DNA of 64,000 nt, from positions 1 to 64,000 of the forward strand of contig JAAYFK010000024.1 in the NCBI GenBank assembly GCA_012728275.1. The letters are read 5' to 3'. Within the stretch, counting starts at the first letter, position 1, and every line of letters starts with the position of its first letter. Both the position numbers and the translations under genes were made by a program. Shown piece by piece: positions 53,439 to 62,762 of the stretch. This stretch comes from Clostridiaceae bacterium (lineage in GTDB: Bacteria > Bacillota > Clostridia > Saccharofermentanales > Saccharofermentanaceae). Under the pieces are notes generated by a model, which was not told the origin of the DNA, searched no databases, and worked only from the letters and a program-made list of their open reading frames with translations.

Positions 53439-54623
53439 ATGTCTAAGAGAAGCTTCATTAGATACGTGCGTAAGGTTGATACTGATCCACAAACAGTTTT
53501 CTTCGAAGATAGTGTGGTTACAGGGATAGTGCCTGAACTTAAAGAACGTGGAACAAGAAGAATATTAGTAATTTGTGCACTCAACACCAGGAAATTTAGA
53601 TACTTTGAGGATATGGTTGATTCTTTTATCGAGCAAGGCTTCAGAGTATTTGCATACAAAAGAAATGATGAAGTATTGTCGGACAAAGATATTGAAGGCG
53701 CGCTCAAGATTTACAAAGAATACAATTGCGATAGTATTGTTTCAGTTGGAGGAACAGCTGAGATTGATTGTGCGAAGCTAGTTGCTGCATTGGCGGCGAA
53801 TCGCGATAAGAATTTATATTCGATTACAGGTACTGATAAACTTAGTAGTGACATTCGAGTTTTGTGTTGCATCGTGACGGATAATAGCCCTTCCGGTGCA
53901 ACGGCGAGTGCTGAATACTATAGCAATGAAACGAGCAAGTGGGAGACAGTGTTAAGCCCATATCTTGTCCCACACATAGTAGCTTTTGACCCGGAGTTTT
54001 CATCAAGAATTCCTATTGATATAGCAGTTTCTACTGCAATGACTTCGCTTTGTATGGCGATTGAGGCATATTTAAGCCCAATAGCGCAGTTTTTCCCAGA
54101 ATACCGCGCGAATGCGATGATAGCGATTATGAAGATTTTCGGGACGCTAGATAAGCTATATAAGAAACCTTCGGACACATATCTTCGTAAGCAAGTCGCT
54201 GCGGGCGGTTTTTACTCTGGTCTTTCGACGAGAAAGTCTGGATACGGATATGCGCACATAATTATGCATTGCTTGCAATCTAGATATAGCGTGCCGCACG
54301 GAACAGGTATGTGCCGAATTCTTACTTTGATTTTGAAGGCTACTCTTGAGCGGAATAGAGACGATCTCGCTATGCTTTCGCGTGACTCGCACTTTTGTAC
54401 AATGAGTATCGATGCAACTTCCGCCGCCCAGTCTTTTATAGAGAGTATTACGAGACTTTATCAGCGCGTGGAGTGTGCCGATGTTATTCCTCCAATTAAA
54501 GAGAGCGAAATAGACGGAATTGTAGCTGACGTTGAGAAGGAGGCGCTGGTGTTTGGTCTTAGGAAAACTTTAGACTCAGATACGCTACGAAGCATAATTA
54601 ATATTCTTTCTTGTCAGCCATAA
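53439..54623 (+). CDS. Iron-alcohol-dehydrogenase homologue with altered metal site
   Basis: A 394-residue protein of the group III dehydrogenase fold. The helix TSLCMAIEAYLSP and the late VPHGTG identify the family. The metal Asp and His of the TGMDALTHAIEAY-type motif are here Thr202 and Met206; His273 and His287 remain. The nucleotide motif GGGS is changed to GGTA (VSVGGTAEIDCAK). It probably does not act as a standard iron- or zinc-dependent dehydrogenase. ATG 53439 has a GGGAGAG site; the frame extends upstream to 53322 without support. Divergent from GH31; cca follows by 9 bases. Confidence 0.85.
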   Translation: MSKRSFIRYVRKVDTDPQTVFFEDSVVTGIVPELKERGTRRILVICALNTRKFRYFEDMVDSFIEQGFRVFAYKRNDEVLSDKDIEGALKIYKEYNCDSIVSVGGTAEIDCAKLVAALAANRDKNLYSITGTDKLSSDIRVLCCIVTDNSPSGATASAEYYSNETSKWETVLSPYLVPHIVAFDPEFSSRIPIDIAVSTAMTSLCMAIEAYLSPIAQFFPEYRANAMIAIMKIFGTLDKLYKKPSDTYLRKQVAAGGFYSGLSTRKSGYGYAHIIMHCLQSRYSVPHGTGMCRILTLILKATLERNRDDLAMLSRDSHFCTMSIDATSAAQSFIESITRLYQRVECADVIPPIKESEIDGIVADVEKEALVFGLRKTLDSDTLRSIINILSCQP

Positions 54624-54632
54624 GGTGAGGCG

Positions 54633-56000
54633 ATGAGCAGTATTTATCTTAGCAGAATTCCAGATTATTGTAAGACGATAATGGATTTAATTAACCAACG
54701 TGGGTTTGAAGCTTATGTGGTTGGTGGTGCTGTGCGCGATATGGTAATGGGCTTTGAGCCACAAGACTTTGATATAGCAACGTCAGCGAACCCTAAAGAA
54801 GTTGTTGAGATACTTAATTGTGAAGGAATAAGCAACTCTGATGACTATTCAAGGCATGGGACAATAATTGCGTGTATCGATAGCAATCAAGTGGAGATTA
54901 CATCATATAGAATCGATGGTAAATATAGTGATGTACGAAGGCCCGACGAGGTTCTTTTTTCGAGAAACATCGAAGATGATTGTTCTAGACGCGACTTTAC
55001 AATGAATTCCTTATATTTAGACAGTAATGGCATAATAGTGGATCACTTTGGTGGTGTTGAGGATATTTCTAATAAGATAATTAGATGTGTTGGGGACTCT
55101 AGGCTAAGATTTGAGGAAGATGCGCTGAGAATTCTTCGAGGACTTAGATTCGAAGCAAGGCTGGGATTCAGTATAGACCCAGAAACTAAGGCAGGAATGC
55201 TTCAAAATTTGATGGGGCTTACCAAGATTTCTAAGGAGAGAATAGCTGAAGAATTTACAAAAATAATAACTGGGAAATTTGCTTCAAAGGTAATAAGAGA
55301 GAATGTTGATATTCTAGCGATAGTATTACCTGAGCTTAAGGATGCAGAGGGCTTTGATCAAAAGACGAAATACCACGATAGTGATTGCTTAGAGCATACT
55401 TTGAGAACTATAGACAATATTCCTTTGAATGAATTCGGGAAAAGAGAGGTTGAGCTTTCTTATGCGGCTTTGTTTCACGACATATGTAAGCCACAGGTTT
55501 TTACTGTAGATAGCGAAGGTGTTGGGCATATGAAGGGTCATCCGCGAAGAAGTGCGGAACTGTTTGCTTCTTGGGCAAAAGAGCATAAGCTTTCTAAGAA
55601 GATGACGAGCAGTATTGAGACTCTCATTAGATATCACGATACATTCAACGATACGGATCAGGTAGCAATTAGCCGTATGATGGCGGAGATTCCTAACATT
55701 CTTTTCGATAAATTGGAAATTTTGCAAGAGGCTGACATTCTAGCGCACGCTAATTACGGCCTCGATAGGCTTCAAAAGCTAAGGAATCAACAAGAAATAC
55801 GTCAAAATATCATTAGTAAGAACATTTGTGTTTCGATAAAGCAGCTTGCAATAAGTGGTGACGATATGATCAAACTTGGATATAGTGGCAAGCAAATAAG
55901 AGAAAAACTTGAATTCGCCTTAGAGGCAGTAATAACGGGAAAAGCGAACAATTCCAAAGAGGAATTGTTGTCAATTTTGACAAGAGAGAGCTTGAATTAA
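54633..56000 (+). CDS. cca: CCA-adding tRNA nucleotidyltransferase with HD domain
   Basis: Adds or repairs the 3' CCA end of tRNAs. The head domain shows VVGGAVRDMVMG and the catalytic DFDIATSA, the RRDFTMNSL motif and EDALRILRGLRFEARLGF. An HD phosphohydrolase domain follows (LFHDICKP, then HPRRSAE and IRYHD). The length of 455 residues fits the bacterial HD-containing type. It follows the dehydrogenase-like gene by 9 bases with a GGTGAGG site, so they are probably co-transcribed. Confidence 0.95.
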   Translation: MSSIYLSRIPDYCKTIMDLINQRGFEAYVVGGAVRDMVMGFEPQDFDIATSANPKEVVEILNCEGISNSDDYSRHGTIIACIDSNQVEITSYRIDGKYSDVRRPDEVLFSRNIEDDCSRRDFTMNSLYLDSNGIIVDHFGGVEDISNKIIRCVGDSRLRFEEDALRILRGLRFEARLGFSIDPETKAGMLQNLMGLTKISKERIAEEFTKIITGKFASKVIRENVDILAIVLPELKDAEGFDQKTKYHDSDCLEHTLRTIDNIPLNEFGKREVELSYAALFHDICKPQVFTVDSEGVGHMKGHPRRSAELFASWAKEHKLSKKMTSSIETLIRYHDTFNDTDQVAISRMMAEIPNILFDKLEILQEADILAHANYGLDRLQKLRNQQEIRQNIISKNICVSIKQLAISGDDMIKLGYSGKQIREKLEFALEAVITGKANNSKEELLSILTRESLN

Positions 56001-56128
56001 CACTTTAGTAAATCTTTCTTATTACCAAAGTCATAATATTCCTTTTATGTTGATAATTGCACTAATCTTTGTTGCTATTATTATCTTAAGAGTTAGCAAC
56101 GCATAGGGATGTTTAGAGGTGATAGAAG

Positions 56129-56377
56129 ATGAAACAGGGAAGAGAAAGAAAACAGAATAGAAGCAAAAGTGGCTTCACTCTTCTTGAGATTATAGTTGTA
56201 GTGGCTATGATTGTCGTTATCGGATCTGCTGCCACAATAACCGTTGGATACTATATTAAGAGATCAAGAGAAGCCAGCGAGATAATGAGATTACGTAACG
56301 AAGAGTTGCATAAGATTCTTGAAGAGAGTGAGGGCAGCGATATTTATTTAGCTCGCAATACTTTGCCAAGTGGTTGA
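56129..56377 (+). CDS. Small type IV pilin-like protein
   Basis: An 82-residue protein with a prepilin cleavage motif: basic leader, then SGFTLLEIIVVVAMIVVIG, cut by a PilD/ComC peptidase after Gly, with Phe+1 and Glu+5. Only about 45 residues follow the helix, so it is a minimal pseudopilin. GAGGTG precedes ATG. No secretion ATPase or assembly gene lies in the window. A terminator follows it, so it is transcribed apart from the second pilin-like gene. Confidence 0.85.
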   Translation: MKQGRERKQNRSKSGFTLLEIIVVVAMIVVIGSAATITVGYYIKRSREASEIMRLRNEELHKILEESEGSDIYLARNTLPSG

Positions 56378-56413
56378 TATTCTATTAAATTGATTACCTG
56401 TATCTAACAATAC

Positions 56414-56456
56414 CCCGGCAAGAATGTGAAGTAGTTATCACAATTGCCGGGTTTTA
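56414..56456 (+). terminator. Intrinsic terminator after the small pilin gene
   Basis: Stem CCCGGCAA (56414-56421) with TTGCCGGG (56444-56451) and a 22-base loop, followed by TTTTATATT. Confidence 0.75.
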
Positions 56457-56529
56457 TATTGCTCAAAATAGGCAACTAAGTGATATTTCTCACGACGCGG
56501 AACGTTTCTTTGGCGCATGTTTCCATTCT

Positions 56530-56589
56530 GTTCACATATGCTTCACAAAATGTGGCACAAATGTGAACGCAAAATGTAGAAATGTGAAA
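56530..56589. promoter_or_regulatory. Cluster of TGTGAA half-sites and promoter before the second pilin gene
   Basis: GTTCACAT (56530-56537) is inverted as ATGTGAAC (56561-56568); TTCACA recurs at 56542 and ATGTGAAA at 56582. TGTGA/TCACA half-sites resemble those of CRP/FNR-type regulators, though the spacing is not the standard 6 bp. A TATAAT at 56600-56605 just after them is the likely -10 of the pilin gene. Confidence 0.45.
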
Positions 56590-56670
56590 AACGCCTTGAT
56601 ATAATTCAATCATAAACAACGAGCAACGCACGAAACACGATAGGTACGAAATAGATTGGAGTTGAGTTTA

Positions 56671-57504
56671 ATGAAAAAGATGACAAATAGAAAAGGTTTT
56701 ACCCTTTTGGAAGTAGTAGTTGTTGTCGCTATTATAACTATTCTTGCTTCAGCTACTTATATATCAGTAACTAACTATGTAAAACATGCAAATGAACAAG
56801 CTCAGATAGCAGCACTTCGCGGATCCGAACAGGATAGAGCAAGAAGAAGTGTTCAAGCGATTTTAGGAAATATCAACGCACCTGCAGAGAATAACTCTGG
56901 CGGAGACGGTGGATCAAATCCTAATCCTCCTGTACCAATTACTCCTGATCAACCTGCTGAGCCAGCAACTCCTGCAGACCCGGGAAGTCCAGGAGAACCC
57001 GCTACACCAGCTGATCCTGCAACCCCCGCAAATCCTACTGCTACACCAGATCCTACTTCAGCACCTACTTCAGCACCTACTTCAGTACCGACTTCAGTAC
57101 CGACTTCGGCACCTACACCAACTGTTGAGGAGCCGTCGGACGGATATGATTTTGATCCATCAATTGGCAGACCAAGCACAGGGCGTTTGGTTACTAATGA
57201 CGGTGGTACAACAAATGCAGCTGGCGCATCATCAAGCGCATGGGGCAACATTATTTGGGGAACAAGTAATACAACCGGTGGTGGCGGAGTAGCCTTTGAA
57301 TCAGGCGCAAGATCCTTTGTAGTTTACTTTACGGAAGATGTAGATATCACAGGTTCTACAATGACGATGGAGCAAATTGGAGAAAATGCATACAGAGTAA
57401 CGTCTTCACACGGAAAGATCTGGTATTGGGGAGTATCTTATACTTCTACAGATGGTACATTACTCGACTCGTCTGATATAGTCGTTGTCGAATATACTAG
57501 ATAA
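56671..57504 (+). CDS. Pilin-like protein with Pro/Thr/Ala-rich stalk
   Basis: A 278-residue prepilin-type protein. The basic leader and cleavage site KGFTLLEVVVVVAIITILAS are standard. A short helical region is followed by a low-complexity stalk rich in Pro, Ala, Thr and Ser (about residues 85-150), partly encoded by a 12-bp tandem repeat, and then a Gly/Ser/Asn-rich globular domain of about 120 residues. Such a stalk resembles wall-spanning linkers. ATG 56671 follows GGAG; the TTG at 56656 is part of that site. It may display the C-terminal domain at the surface. Confidence 0.85.
   Translation: MKKMTNRKGFTLLEVVVVVAIITILASATYISVTNYVKHANEQAQIAALRGSEQDRARRSVQAILGNINAPAENNSGGDGGSNPNPPVPITPDQPAEPATPADPGSPGEPATPADPATPANPTATPDPTSAPTSAPTSVPTSVPTSAPTPTVEEPSDGYDFDPSIGRPSTGRLVTNDGGTTNAAGASSSAWGNIIWGTSNTTGGGGVAFESGARSFVVYFTEDVDITGSTMTMEQIGENAYRVTSSHGKIWYWGVSYTSTDGTLLDSSDIVVVEYTR
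57052..57111 (+). repeat. 12-bp tandem repeat coding for PTSA/PTSV
   Basis: Five copies of a CCTACTTCAGCA-type unit, the first two identical and later ones differing by one to three third-base or A-to-T changes. It encodes the Pro-Thr-Ser-Ala/Val stalk of the pilin-like protein and may vary in copy number by slippage. Confidence 0.85.
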
Positions 57505-57545
57505 TTAACTCAACTAATTCCGTTTCGTGCATACACATATCGATC

Positions 57546-57567
57546 AGGGGTTCGCAAGGCCCCTTTT
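57546..57567 (+). terminator. Possible terminator after the pilin-like gene
   Basis: AGGGG (57546-57550) pairs with CCCCT (57560-57564), loop of 9, followed by TTT. Short stem and T-run; modest support. Confidence 0.45.
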
Positions 57568-57634
57568 CGATGTTCAGAAATACTACAATCAAAAGAACAC
57601 AACACCCAACTAATAACGTTGAGAAATCCAATAA

Positions 57635-59242
57635 TTAAGAAAGCGCATTAGGATTAGAATTAAGTTTGCGTTCTGCTTCAAGCAAGTCTTTCGCTGCTTG
57701 AGAAGAAGGACTAGCAAAGACCTCGCTTAACTGTCCACTTTCTACTATAGTTCCAGAATCCATAACCATAACGCGAGAGGCAACCTTAGAGACAATGTGG
57801 AGATTGTGCGATATAAGAAGAATTGCCGTATTATACTTGTGATTAATGGAGGATAGAAGGCTTAGCACATTTGCCGCAGAACTAGCATCAAGAGATGAGA
57901 AGGGCTCGTCGGCAATAATTAGCTTTGGCTTGAGAATAAGGCACATCGCAATTGCGACACGCTGACGCTGGCCACCTGAAAGTTGATGAGGGTATCTTAA
58001 TAGATATGAAGGCTTAAGATTTACCTCTTTCATAGTTGCTATTAGAAGCTCTCGTGTCTCAAGTTTGGAGAGCTTGATTTTCTTAGCCTTTAAGGGCTCC
58101 AGCAAATGCCATAGAATGTTGTGCGAAGGGTTAAGGCAAGAAGCAGGATCTTGAAATACGACGCCTATAATCACATCATTTAGCAACATAGTGCCCGCAG
58201 TAGGAGTTAGCAATCCGCATATAGTTTTGGCTAGAGTAGTTTTGCCACAACCACTTCCACCAATAACTCCAAGGACTTCTTTAGGGTACATTTTAAAAGA
58301 AATATCATGAATGACATTAGCATGCTTTTGTCTCGAAAATAGACGTCCATCATAGCCGCTGCTCATATTACTCACTTCAAGAAGAGGGGTTTCTGAGTAG
58401 TTTGGCTTTAGAAAAAAGTCATTCGACAAAACGTTATCAAGACGCGATTTTCTAAGAAGGCTAAGAGTGTATGGTGTTTGAGGAGAACGAAGAACTCTTG
58501 AGGTAATACCTTTCTCAATGATGGCACCATCCTTCATAACAGCTACATAGTCGCAAAAGCAGCCAACAACATTTAGGTCGTGAGAAATAAAAAGCATAGT
58601 TATGCCCATGCTTATAGACATACTACGAAGAAGTTCAAGAATAGATATTGTAGTAACTGTATCTAATGCAGAGGTGGGCTCATCACAAATCAGAAGCGAA
58701 GGCTTAAGAAGAGCTGCGCCAGCAATAAGAATTCGTTGCCTTTGACCGCCAGAAAGCTGATGGGGGTAGCGATTAAGAATAGCATCAGGATTCTTAAATC
58801 CTACGACTTTTAGCATCTCCATAATCTTCGAGCGAATCTCGTTCTTGTCTTTTACTCCATGGGAAATCAACACCTCGCCAAGAGCCGCTTCAATTCTCAT
58901 GAGAGGGTCTAAAGCAGACATAGGTTCTTGAAAAATCACACCTATCTTATCACCTAGAAGCAGGCGTCTCGAATGAGGATCCATACTTAACAAGCTCTGG
59001 CCGTTAAACAATATATCGCCACCTTGAATGGAGGCCTCTTTTGGCAATAGAGATGCTATCGACATAGCGGTCATAGTCTTGCCACACCCTGAATTGCCTG
59101 TAACTCCAAAAATACTTCCACGTTTGATGGACAAGTTGAGCTTATTGAGTACAGGTTTCATTCCTTCGGTTTTAGAAGGAAAGCAAAGGCTGAAGTCCTT
59201 GATCTCAATTATGTTAACGCTTTTTGAAGAAGACTTATTCAA
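57635..59242 (-). CDS. Peptide/nickel-type ABC transporter, two ATPase domains fused
   Basis: A 535-residue protein with two ABC ATPase domains, i.e. DppD and DppF in one chain as in GsiA. First domain: Walker A GNSGCGKT, signature LSGGQRQR, Walker B LLICDEPTSALD. Second: GGSGCGKT, LSGGQRQR and LIIADEPFSSLD. It powers uptake of oligopeptides, nickel or glutathione-like substrates. Last gene of the SBP-permease-permease-ATPase operon and overlaps the permease gene before it by 8 bases. Second-domain Q-loop FQDPASCLNPS is typical of the Dpp/Opp family. Confidence 0.94.
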   Translation of the reverse strand: MNKSSSKSVNIIEIKDFSLCFPSKTEGMKPVLNKLNLSIKRGSIFGVTGNSGCGKTMTAMSIASLLPKEASIQGGDILFNGQSLLSMDPHSRRLLLGDKIGVIFQEPMSALDPLMRIEAALGEVLISHGVKDKNEIRSKIMEMLKVVGFKNPDAILNRYPHQLSGGQRQRILIAGAALLKPSLLICDEPTSALDTVTTISILELLRSMSISMGITMLFISHDLNVVGCFCDYVAVMKDGAIIEKGITSRVLRSPQTPYTLSLLRKSRLDNVLSNDFFLKPNYSETPLLEVSNMSSGYDGRLFSRQKHANVIHDISFKMYPKEVLGVIGGSGCGKTTLAKTICGLLTPTAGTMLLNDVIIGVVFQDPASCLNPSHNILWHLLEPLKAKKIKLSKLETRELLIATMKEVNLKPSYLLRYPHQLSGGQRQRVAIAMCLILKPKLIIADEPFSSLDASSAANVLSLLSSINHKYNTAILLISHNLHIVSKVASRVMVMDSGTIVESGQLSEVFASPSSQAAKDLLEAERKLNSNPNALS

Positions 59243-60104
59243 TGGTGCCTCCTCTCGAGGTACGAATTCGAACGCCCTCAGAAATGAAGTACAAGCCTAA
59301 AATATAGAGAATTAGCATAAATGCTGGAAAAACAATCAACCAAGGTGAAGTAGTCACGTAACTTTGGGCATCGGAAAGCATTTTGCCATAGGAAGCAGCA
59401 GGAGGCTGTACTCCAAGGCCAAGAAAGCTCATTGCCGATTCAAAAAGTGTCATATTTGCTAGTCCTATTACTACAGCAGGGATAAGTGCAGTTAACAAGT
59501 TTGGAAGAATATGTACCACCATTATTCGAAAAGGGTTGACCTTTAATATCTTGGCGTGAAGGATGTACTCTCGATTACTGATAGCGATTGTACCAGTACG
59601 TAGGACTCTCGCAAAAGAAGGAGAAAAAACAATACCTAGAGCAAAAACGACATTCAACATAGAAGAACCAAAGACAGCAACTGCTACAAGAGCAAGAAGA
59701 ATGCCTGGGAAGCACATAATGCTATTAGATAGTAGCATTATCGCCTTATCATAGATTCCTCCCCAATATCCAGCCGTTAGGCCCATTAGCATACCAAGAA
59801 CTAAAGCAATAGCAATACCGGCAAAAGAAACAAATATGGTGTACTTTGAAGCAGACATGATTCTGCTTAGTACATCTCTTCCTAGATGATCAGTCCCAAA
59901 CAAGTGCTCGAAAGAAGGTGCCTTGAGTATATTGGAAGCATCAGTCATATTAGGATTATATGGCGTATAAAAAACACTTATTAAGAAAACAAGGAAAACA
60001 AATCCGAGCATACAAGCGCCTACTACGAAGCTAATTCTTCCTAGATCAGATGTAAGCTTAACGTTTACCTTACTTGTGCTTAATTTTGCTTTTCTATCGG
60101 CCAT
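59235..60104 (-). CDS. ABC importer permease, DppC/OppC type
   Basis: A 289-residue permease with six helices. The N-terminal signature FGTDHLGRDVLSRI and the EAA loop region with ILPNLLTALIPA identify DppC-like subunits. It pairs with the DppB-type subunit upstream. A GAGGAG site precedes ATG. Confidence 0.94.
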   Translation of the reverse strand: MADRKAKLSTSKVNVKLTSDLGRISFVVGACMLGFVFLVFLISVFYTPYNPNMTDASNILKAPSFEHLFGTDHLGRDVLSRIMSASKYTIFVSFAGIAIALVLGMLMGLTAGYWGGIYDKAIMLLSNSIMCFPGILLALVAVAVFGSSMLNVVFALGIVFSPSFARVLRTGTIAISNREYILHAKILKVNPFRIMVVHILPNLLTALIPAVVIGLANMTLFESAMSFLGLGVQPPAASYGKMLSDAQSYVTTSPWLIVFPAFMLILYILGLYFISEGVRIRTSRGGTIE

Positions 60105-60124
60105 TGCTTCTCCTCATTACTTAA

Positions 60125-61078
60125 TCATTTAAGCCGCATACGTGGGTCAACTAGATTGTTAAGGATATCCGCTACAAAATATATGATTACCGTAGCAAGA
60201 GCAAGATAAAAGACCATTCCGGATAAAAGCGGAAAGTCTCTTCGTGATATTCCCATTAGTAGCAAACGTCCAAGACCAGGCAAATTAAACACTTGCTCAA
60301 CAATAAGACTGCCTCCAATAATGTCGGATAACACTATTGATACAACAGTAATTGCAGAAACGTTTGTATTTGGCAATACGTGACGAATTAGAATCGAAAA
60401 ATCGCTTAAGCCATGCGCCTTCGAAGTCTTAATATAATCCGAAGCTTTTTCGGTGATAATTGAAGAACGAAGGAACTTAAATATCATGGCAATCTTTGGG
60501 ATAGCTATGCAGACTGATGGTAATAGCAAGCTATTTAGATATCCTCCGAAGTTGTCTGTTGGTGCGTAGTATTGTCCTACAGCAAAATAACCAAAAAGAT
60601 TACTAAATAATAGAATCAATAATAGCGACAGAACGAAAGGAGGAATTGCAAAAGCTATATGACCAATAATCGAGAAGACCTGGTCGGCCAGATGAAAAGG
60701 TTTACGAGAACTTAAAATTGCCATTGGATAAGACACACCAATGACAATAATAAGAGCTAATGCACACATGCCAAGAGTAACTGGTAGCCTCTGAGCTATA
60801 AGTGAAGAAACGGGTACATTAAAAGCGGTTGACTGGCCAAGATTACCTGAAAAGGTTCCAGCAAGCCAATTAAGATATTGCTCAACCATCGGCTTATCAA
60901 GCCCCAATTCTTGGCGAAGAGAATCAATTTGCTCTGGAGTTGCTTCAGGTCCTAGAATGACTGAAGCTGTGTCACCAGGTAATATAGAGAATGCAGCGAA
61001 AGTGAAAAATGATACTACTAGTAAAGTCAAAATAAACTCAACTGCTTTCGTTAGTATAAATTTCAAATTTTCGCGCAT
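60125..61078 (-). CDS. ABC importer permease, DppB/OppB type
   Basis: A 317-residue permease with six helices. The N-terminal part ILPGDTASVILGPEATPEQ and the EAA-loop region HVLPNTNVSAIT followed by EQVFNLPGLG are diagnostic of DppB. An AAAGGTGG site precedes ATG, and 20 bases separate it from dppC. Confidence 0.94.
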   Translation of the reverse strand: MRENLKFILTKAVEFILTLLVVSFFTFAAFSILPGDTASVILGPEATPEQIDSLRQELGLDKPMVEQYLNWLAGTFSGNLGQSTAFNVPVSSLIAQRLPVTLGMCALALIIVIGVSYPMAILSSRKPFHLADQVFSIIGHIAFAIPPFVLSLLLILLFSNLFGYFAVGQYYAPTDNFGGYLNSLLLPSVCIAIPKIAMIFKFLRSSIITEKASDYIKTSKAHGLSDFSILIRHVLPNTNVSAITVVSIVLSDIIGGSLIVEQVFNLPGLGRLLLMGISRRDFPLLSGMVFYLALATVIIYFVADILNNLVDPRMRLK

Positions 61079-61129
61079 AGAAAGCCACCTTTAATGAACC
61101 GTCTTCCACATAGTTACTATTCTATTCTA

Positions 61130-62668
61130 TCAGTTGCTTGCAATGTAGCGAACAGTAGACATATCTTGAACGTACATAGGATAAACTTGATAACCCTCAA
61201 GCTCGCTAGAAACCGCTACAACCTCTAATGGATCTTGTATATAGCAGGAAGCATTATCAGCTACTAGTATAGCAAGAAGTTCGTGATACATTTCATTTCG
61301 CTCGTTAATGTCAGTCGTTAATGGAATCTGAGCAATAATCTCATCGTATTCAGGGTTGGAATAATTTATGAAGTTGCCTGAGTTACTTGTTTCATAACGA
61401 GACATTACATCATAAGCAGAATAATTACTTGTTAAGAAAATAACCGTAGCCTCATAGTTACGACCAGCGTAAACGTCAGAAAGCCATGTACTCCAATCAG
61501 TTTGCTCAATTGTTGCATTAATTCCAATGCTTGAGAGTTGGTCAACTAAAGCAACAGTAGTATCTACCGATACAAGATATTCACTAGGAATAGTAATTGT
61601 TACATCAAAACCATCCCCATATCCTGCTTCTTCCATCAACTCGTTTGCGTAATCAATGTCCTGACTGTATGTTCCGTCAATAGAAGTATCATAAGCGTCG
61701 CCCATAGCTGGACTCATTGCAGTTGTCAGTGGAACACCGGCGCCATCTACGGATAATTGAATCAAAGCATCACGGTCAATCGCATAGTTTATCGCTTCTC
61801 TAACTAGCGGATTACTAAATGGCTCAAAAGTCGAATTCAAGGCAAAAATTTGAACCATGTTGGATGGGCAAGTTAGAATGTTGAAGGATTCAGTTGGGAG
61901 CAGCTCTGCCTTATCCATAGTATAGTGAGGGAAAATATCGATATATCCGTTTCTAATCTCGGTATCTCCCGAATTCATATCAGCTAGAATCTTGAATACT
62001 ACGCTGTCTAGGTAAGGAAGGCTTTCCTGCCAATAATTGTCGTTACGCTTCAAAGTAACACTAACTCCAACAGTATAGTTATCAAATACGAAAGGTCCCG
62101 TTCCAATTGGAGTGCTTCCAATATCCTCTACGCTTGCGGGAATTATTGCCGTCGTGAAATACGTTAAAATTTCACTATTTGACTGGTCCAAAGTAATTAC
62201 AAGCTTGCCATCGCGCTCAAATACATCCGTCACGCAATCTAGCTCAGCAACAAGTGCCGTGTCGCCCTCATTTAGAAGACCAGTGGCTCTTTTATATGAA
62301 TAAATAACGTCAGCCATAGTCATTTTCTGGTCGTTATGGAACTTAACGTTGTCGCGAATTGTAAATACATATTCAGTCGCTTCCTCATTAACTGTATAAT
62401 CAGTTGCTAGGCAAGGCTGAAGAGTGCCAGTTGAGTCGTATTTAAATAGGCCCTCGAAAATATTGAACAATATCTCCTCGTCTCCTGCAGCAACAACCAT
62501 ATGTGGATCGAAAGACTTTGGTTCTTGAGTAATTCCTACAGTGACGGAACCACCATAGCCGTTCTTATCTACTCCGTTCTTGTCCTTACCGCCGTTACAA
62601 GCGACCAGAGACAAGCCCAAAGAAGCGATTAATAATACCGAAGTAAATCTCTTAAAAAACTTTCTCAA
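61130..62668 (-). CDS. Extracellular solute-binding lipoprotein (family 5, peptide/nickel)
   Basis: Captures substrate for the downstream importer. Lipoprotein signal with lipobox SLVAC (Cys about residue 24), then a family 5 binding domain: TVGITQEPKSFDPHMV, the DNVKFHNDQKMTMADV element and YWQESLPYLD. Length 512 residues. The start is a TTG at 62668 with AGAGG about 10 bases ahead. A consensus promoter lies about 50 bases upstream, so it is the first gene of the operon. The substrate cannot be deduced. Confidence 0.93.
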   Translation of the reverse strand: MRKFFKRFTSVLLIASLGLSLVACNGGKDKNGVDKNGYGGSVTVGITQEPKSFDPHMVVAAGDEEILFNIFEGLFKYDSTGTLQPCLATDYTVNEEATEYVFTIRDNVKFHNDQKMTMADVIYSYKRATGLLNEGDTALVAELDCVTDVFERDGKLVITLDQSNSEILTYFTTAIIPASVEDIGSTPIGTGPFVFDNYTVGVSVTLKRNDNYWQESLPYLDSVVFKILADMNSGDTEIRNGYIDIFPHYTMDKAELLPTESFNILTCPSNMVQIFALNSTFEPFSNPLVREAINYAIDRDALIQLSVDGAGVPLTTAMSPAMGDAYDTSIDGTYSQDIDYANELMEEAGYGDGFDVTITIPSEYLVSVDTTVALVDQLSSIGINATIEQTDWSTWLSDVYAGRNYEATVIFLTSNYSAYDVMSRYETSNSGNFINYSNPEYDEIIAQIPLTTDINERNEMYHELLAILVADNASCYIQDPLEVVAVSSELEGYQVYPMYVQDMSTVRYIASN

Positions 62669-62714
62669 TTGCGTTCATCCTCTCATCCTTTATTATATTA
62701 ATATATTAACAGAC

Positions 62715-62743
62715 ACTATACATAGAAAAGTCAGAATTGTCCA
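62715..62743 (-). promoter_or_regulatory. Promoter of the ABC importer operon
   Basis: On the minus strand TGGACA (62743-62738) and TATAGT (62720-62715) are separated by 17 bp, about 50 bp before the binding-protein start codon. Confidence 0.75.
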
Positions 62744-62762
62744 TTTAAAAAGGGTTATTATT

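Noticed and set aside
57052..57111. Short tandem repeats as a CRISPR array
   Set aside because: Units are 12 bp without spacers, in frame and coding.
56949..57251. Antisense ORF rich in Gly, Val and Ala opposite the pilin-like gene
   Set aside because: It arises from the Pro/Thr/Ala repeat of the sense gene and has no ribosome site.
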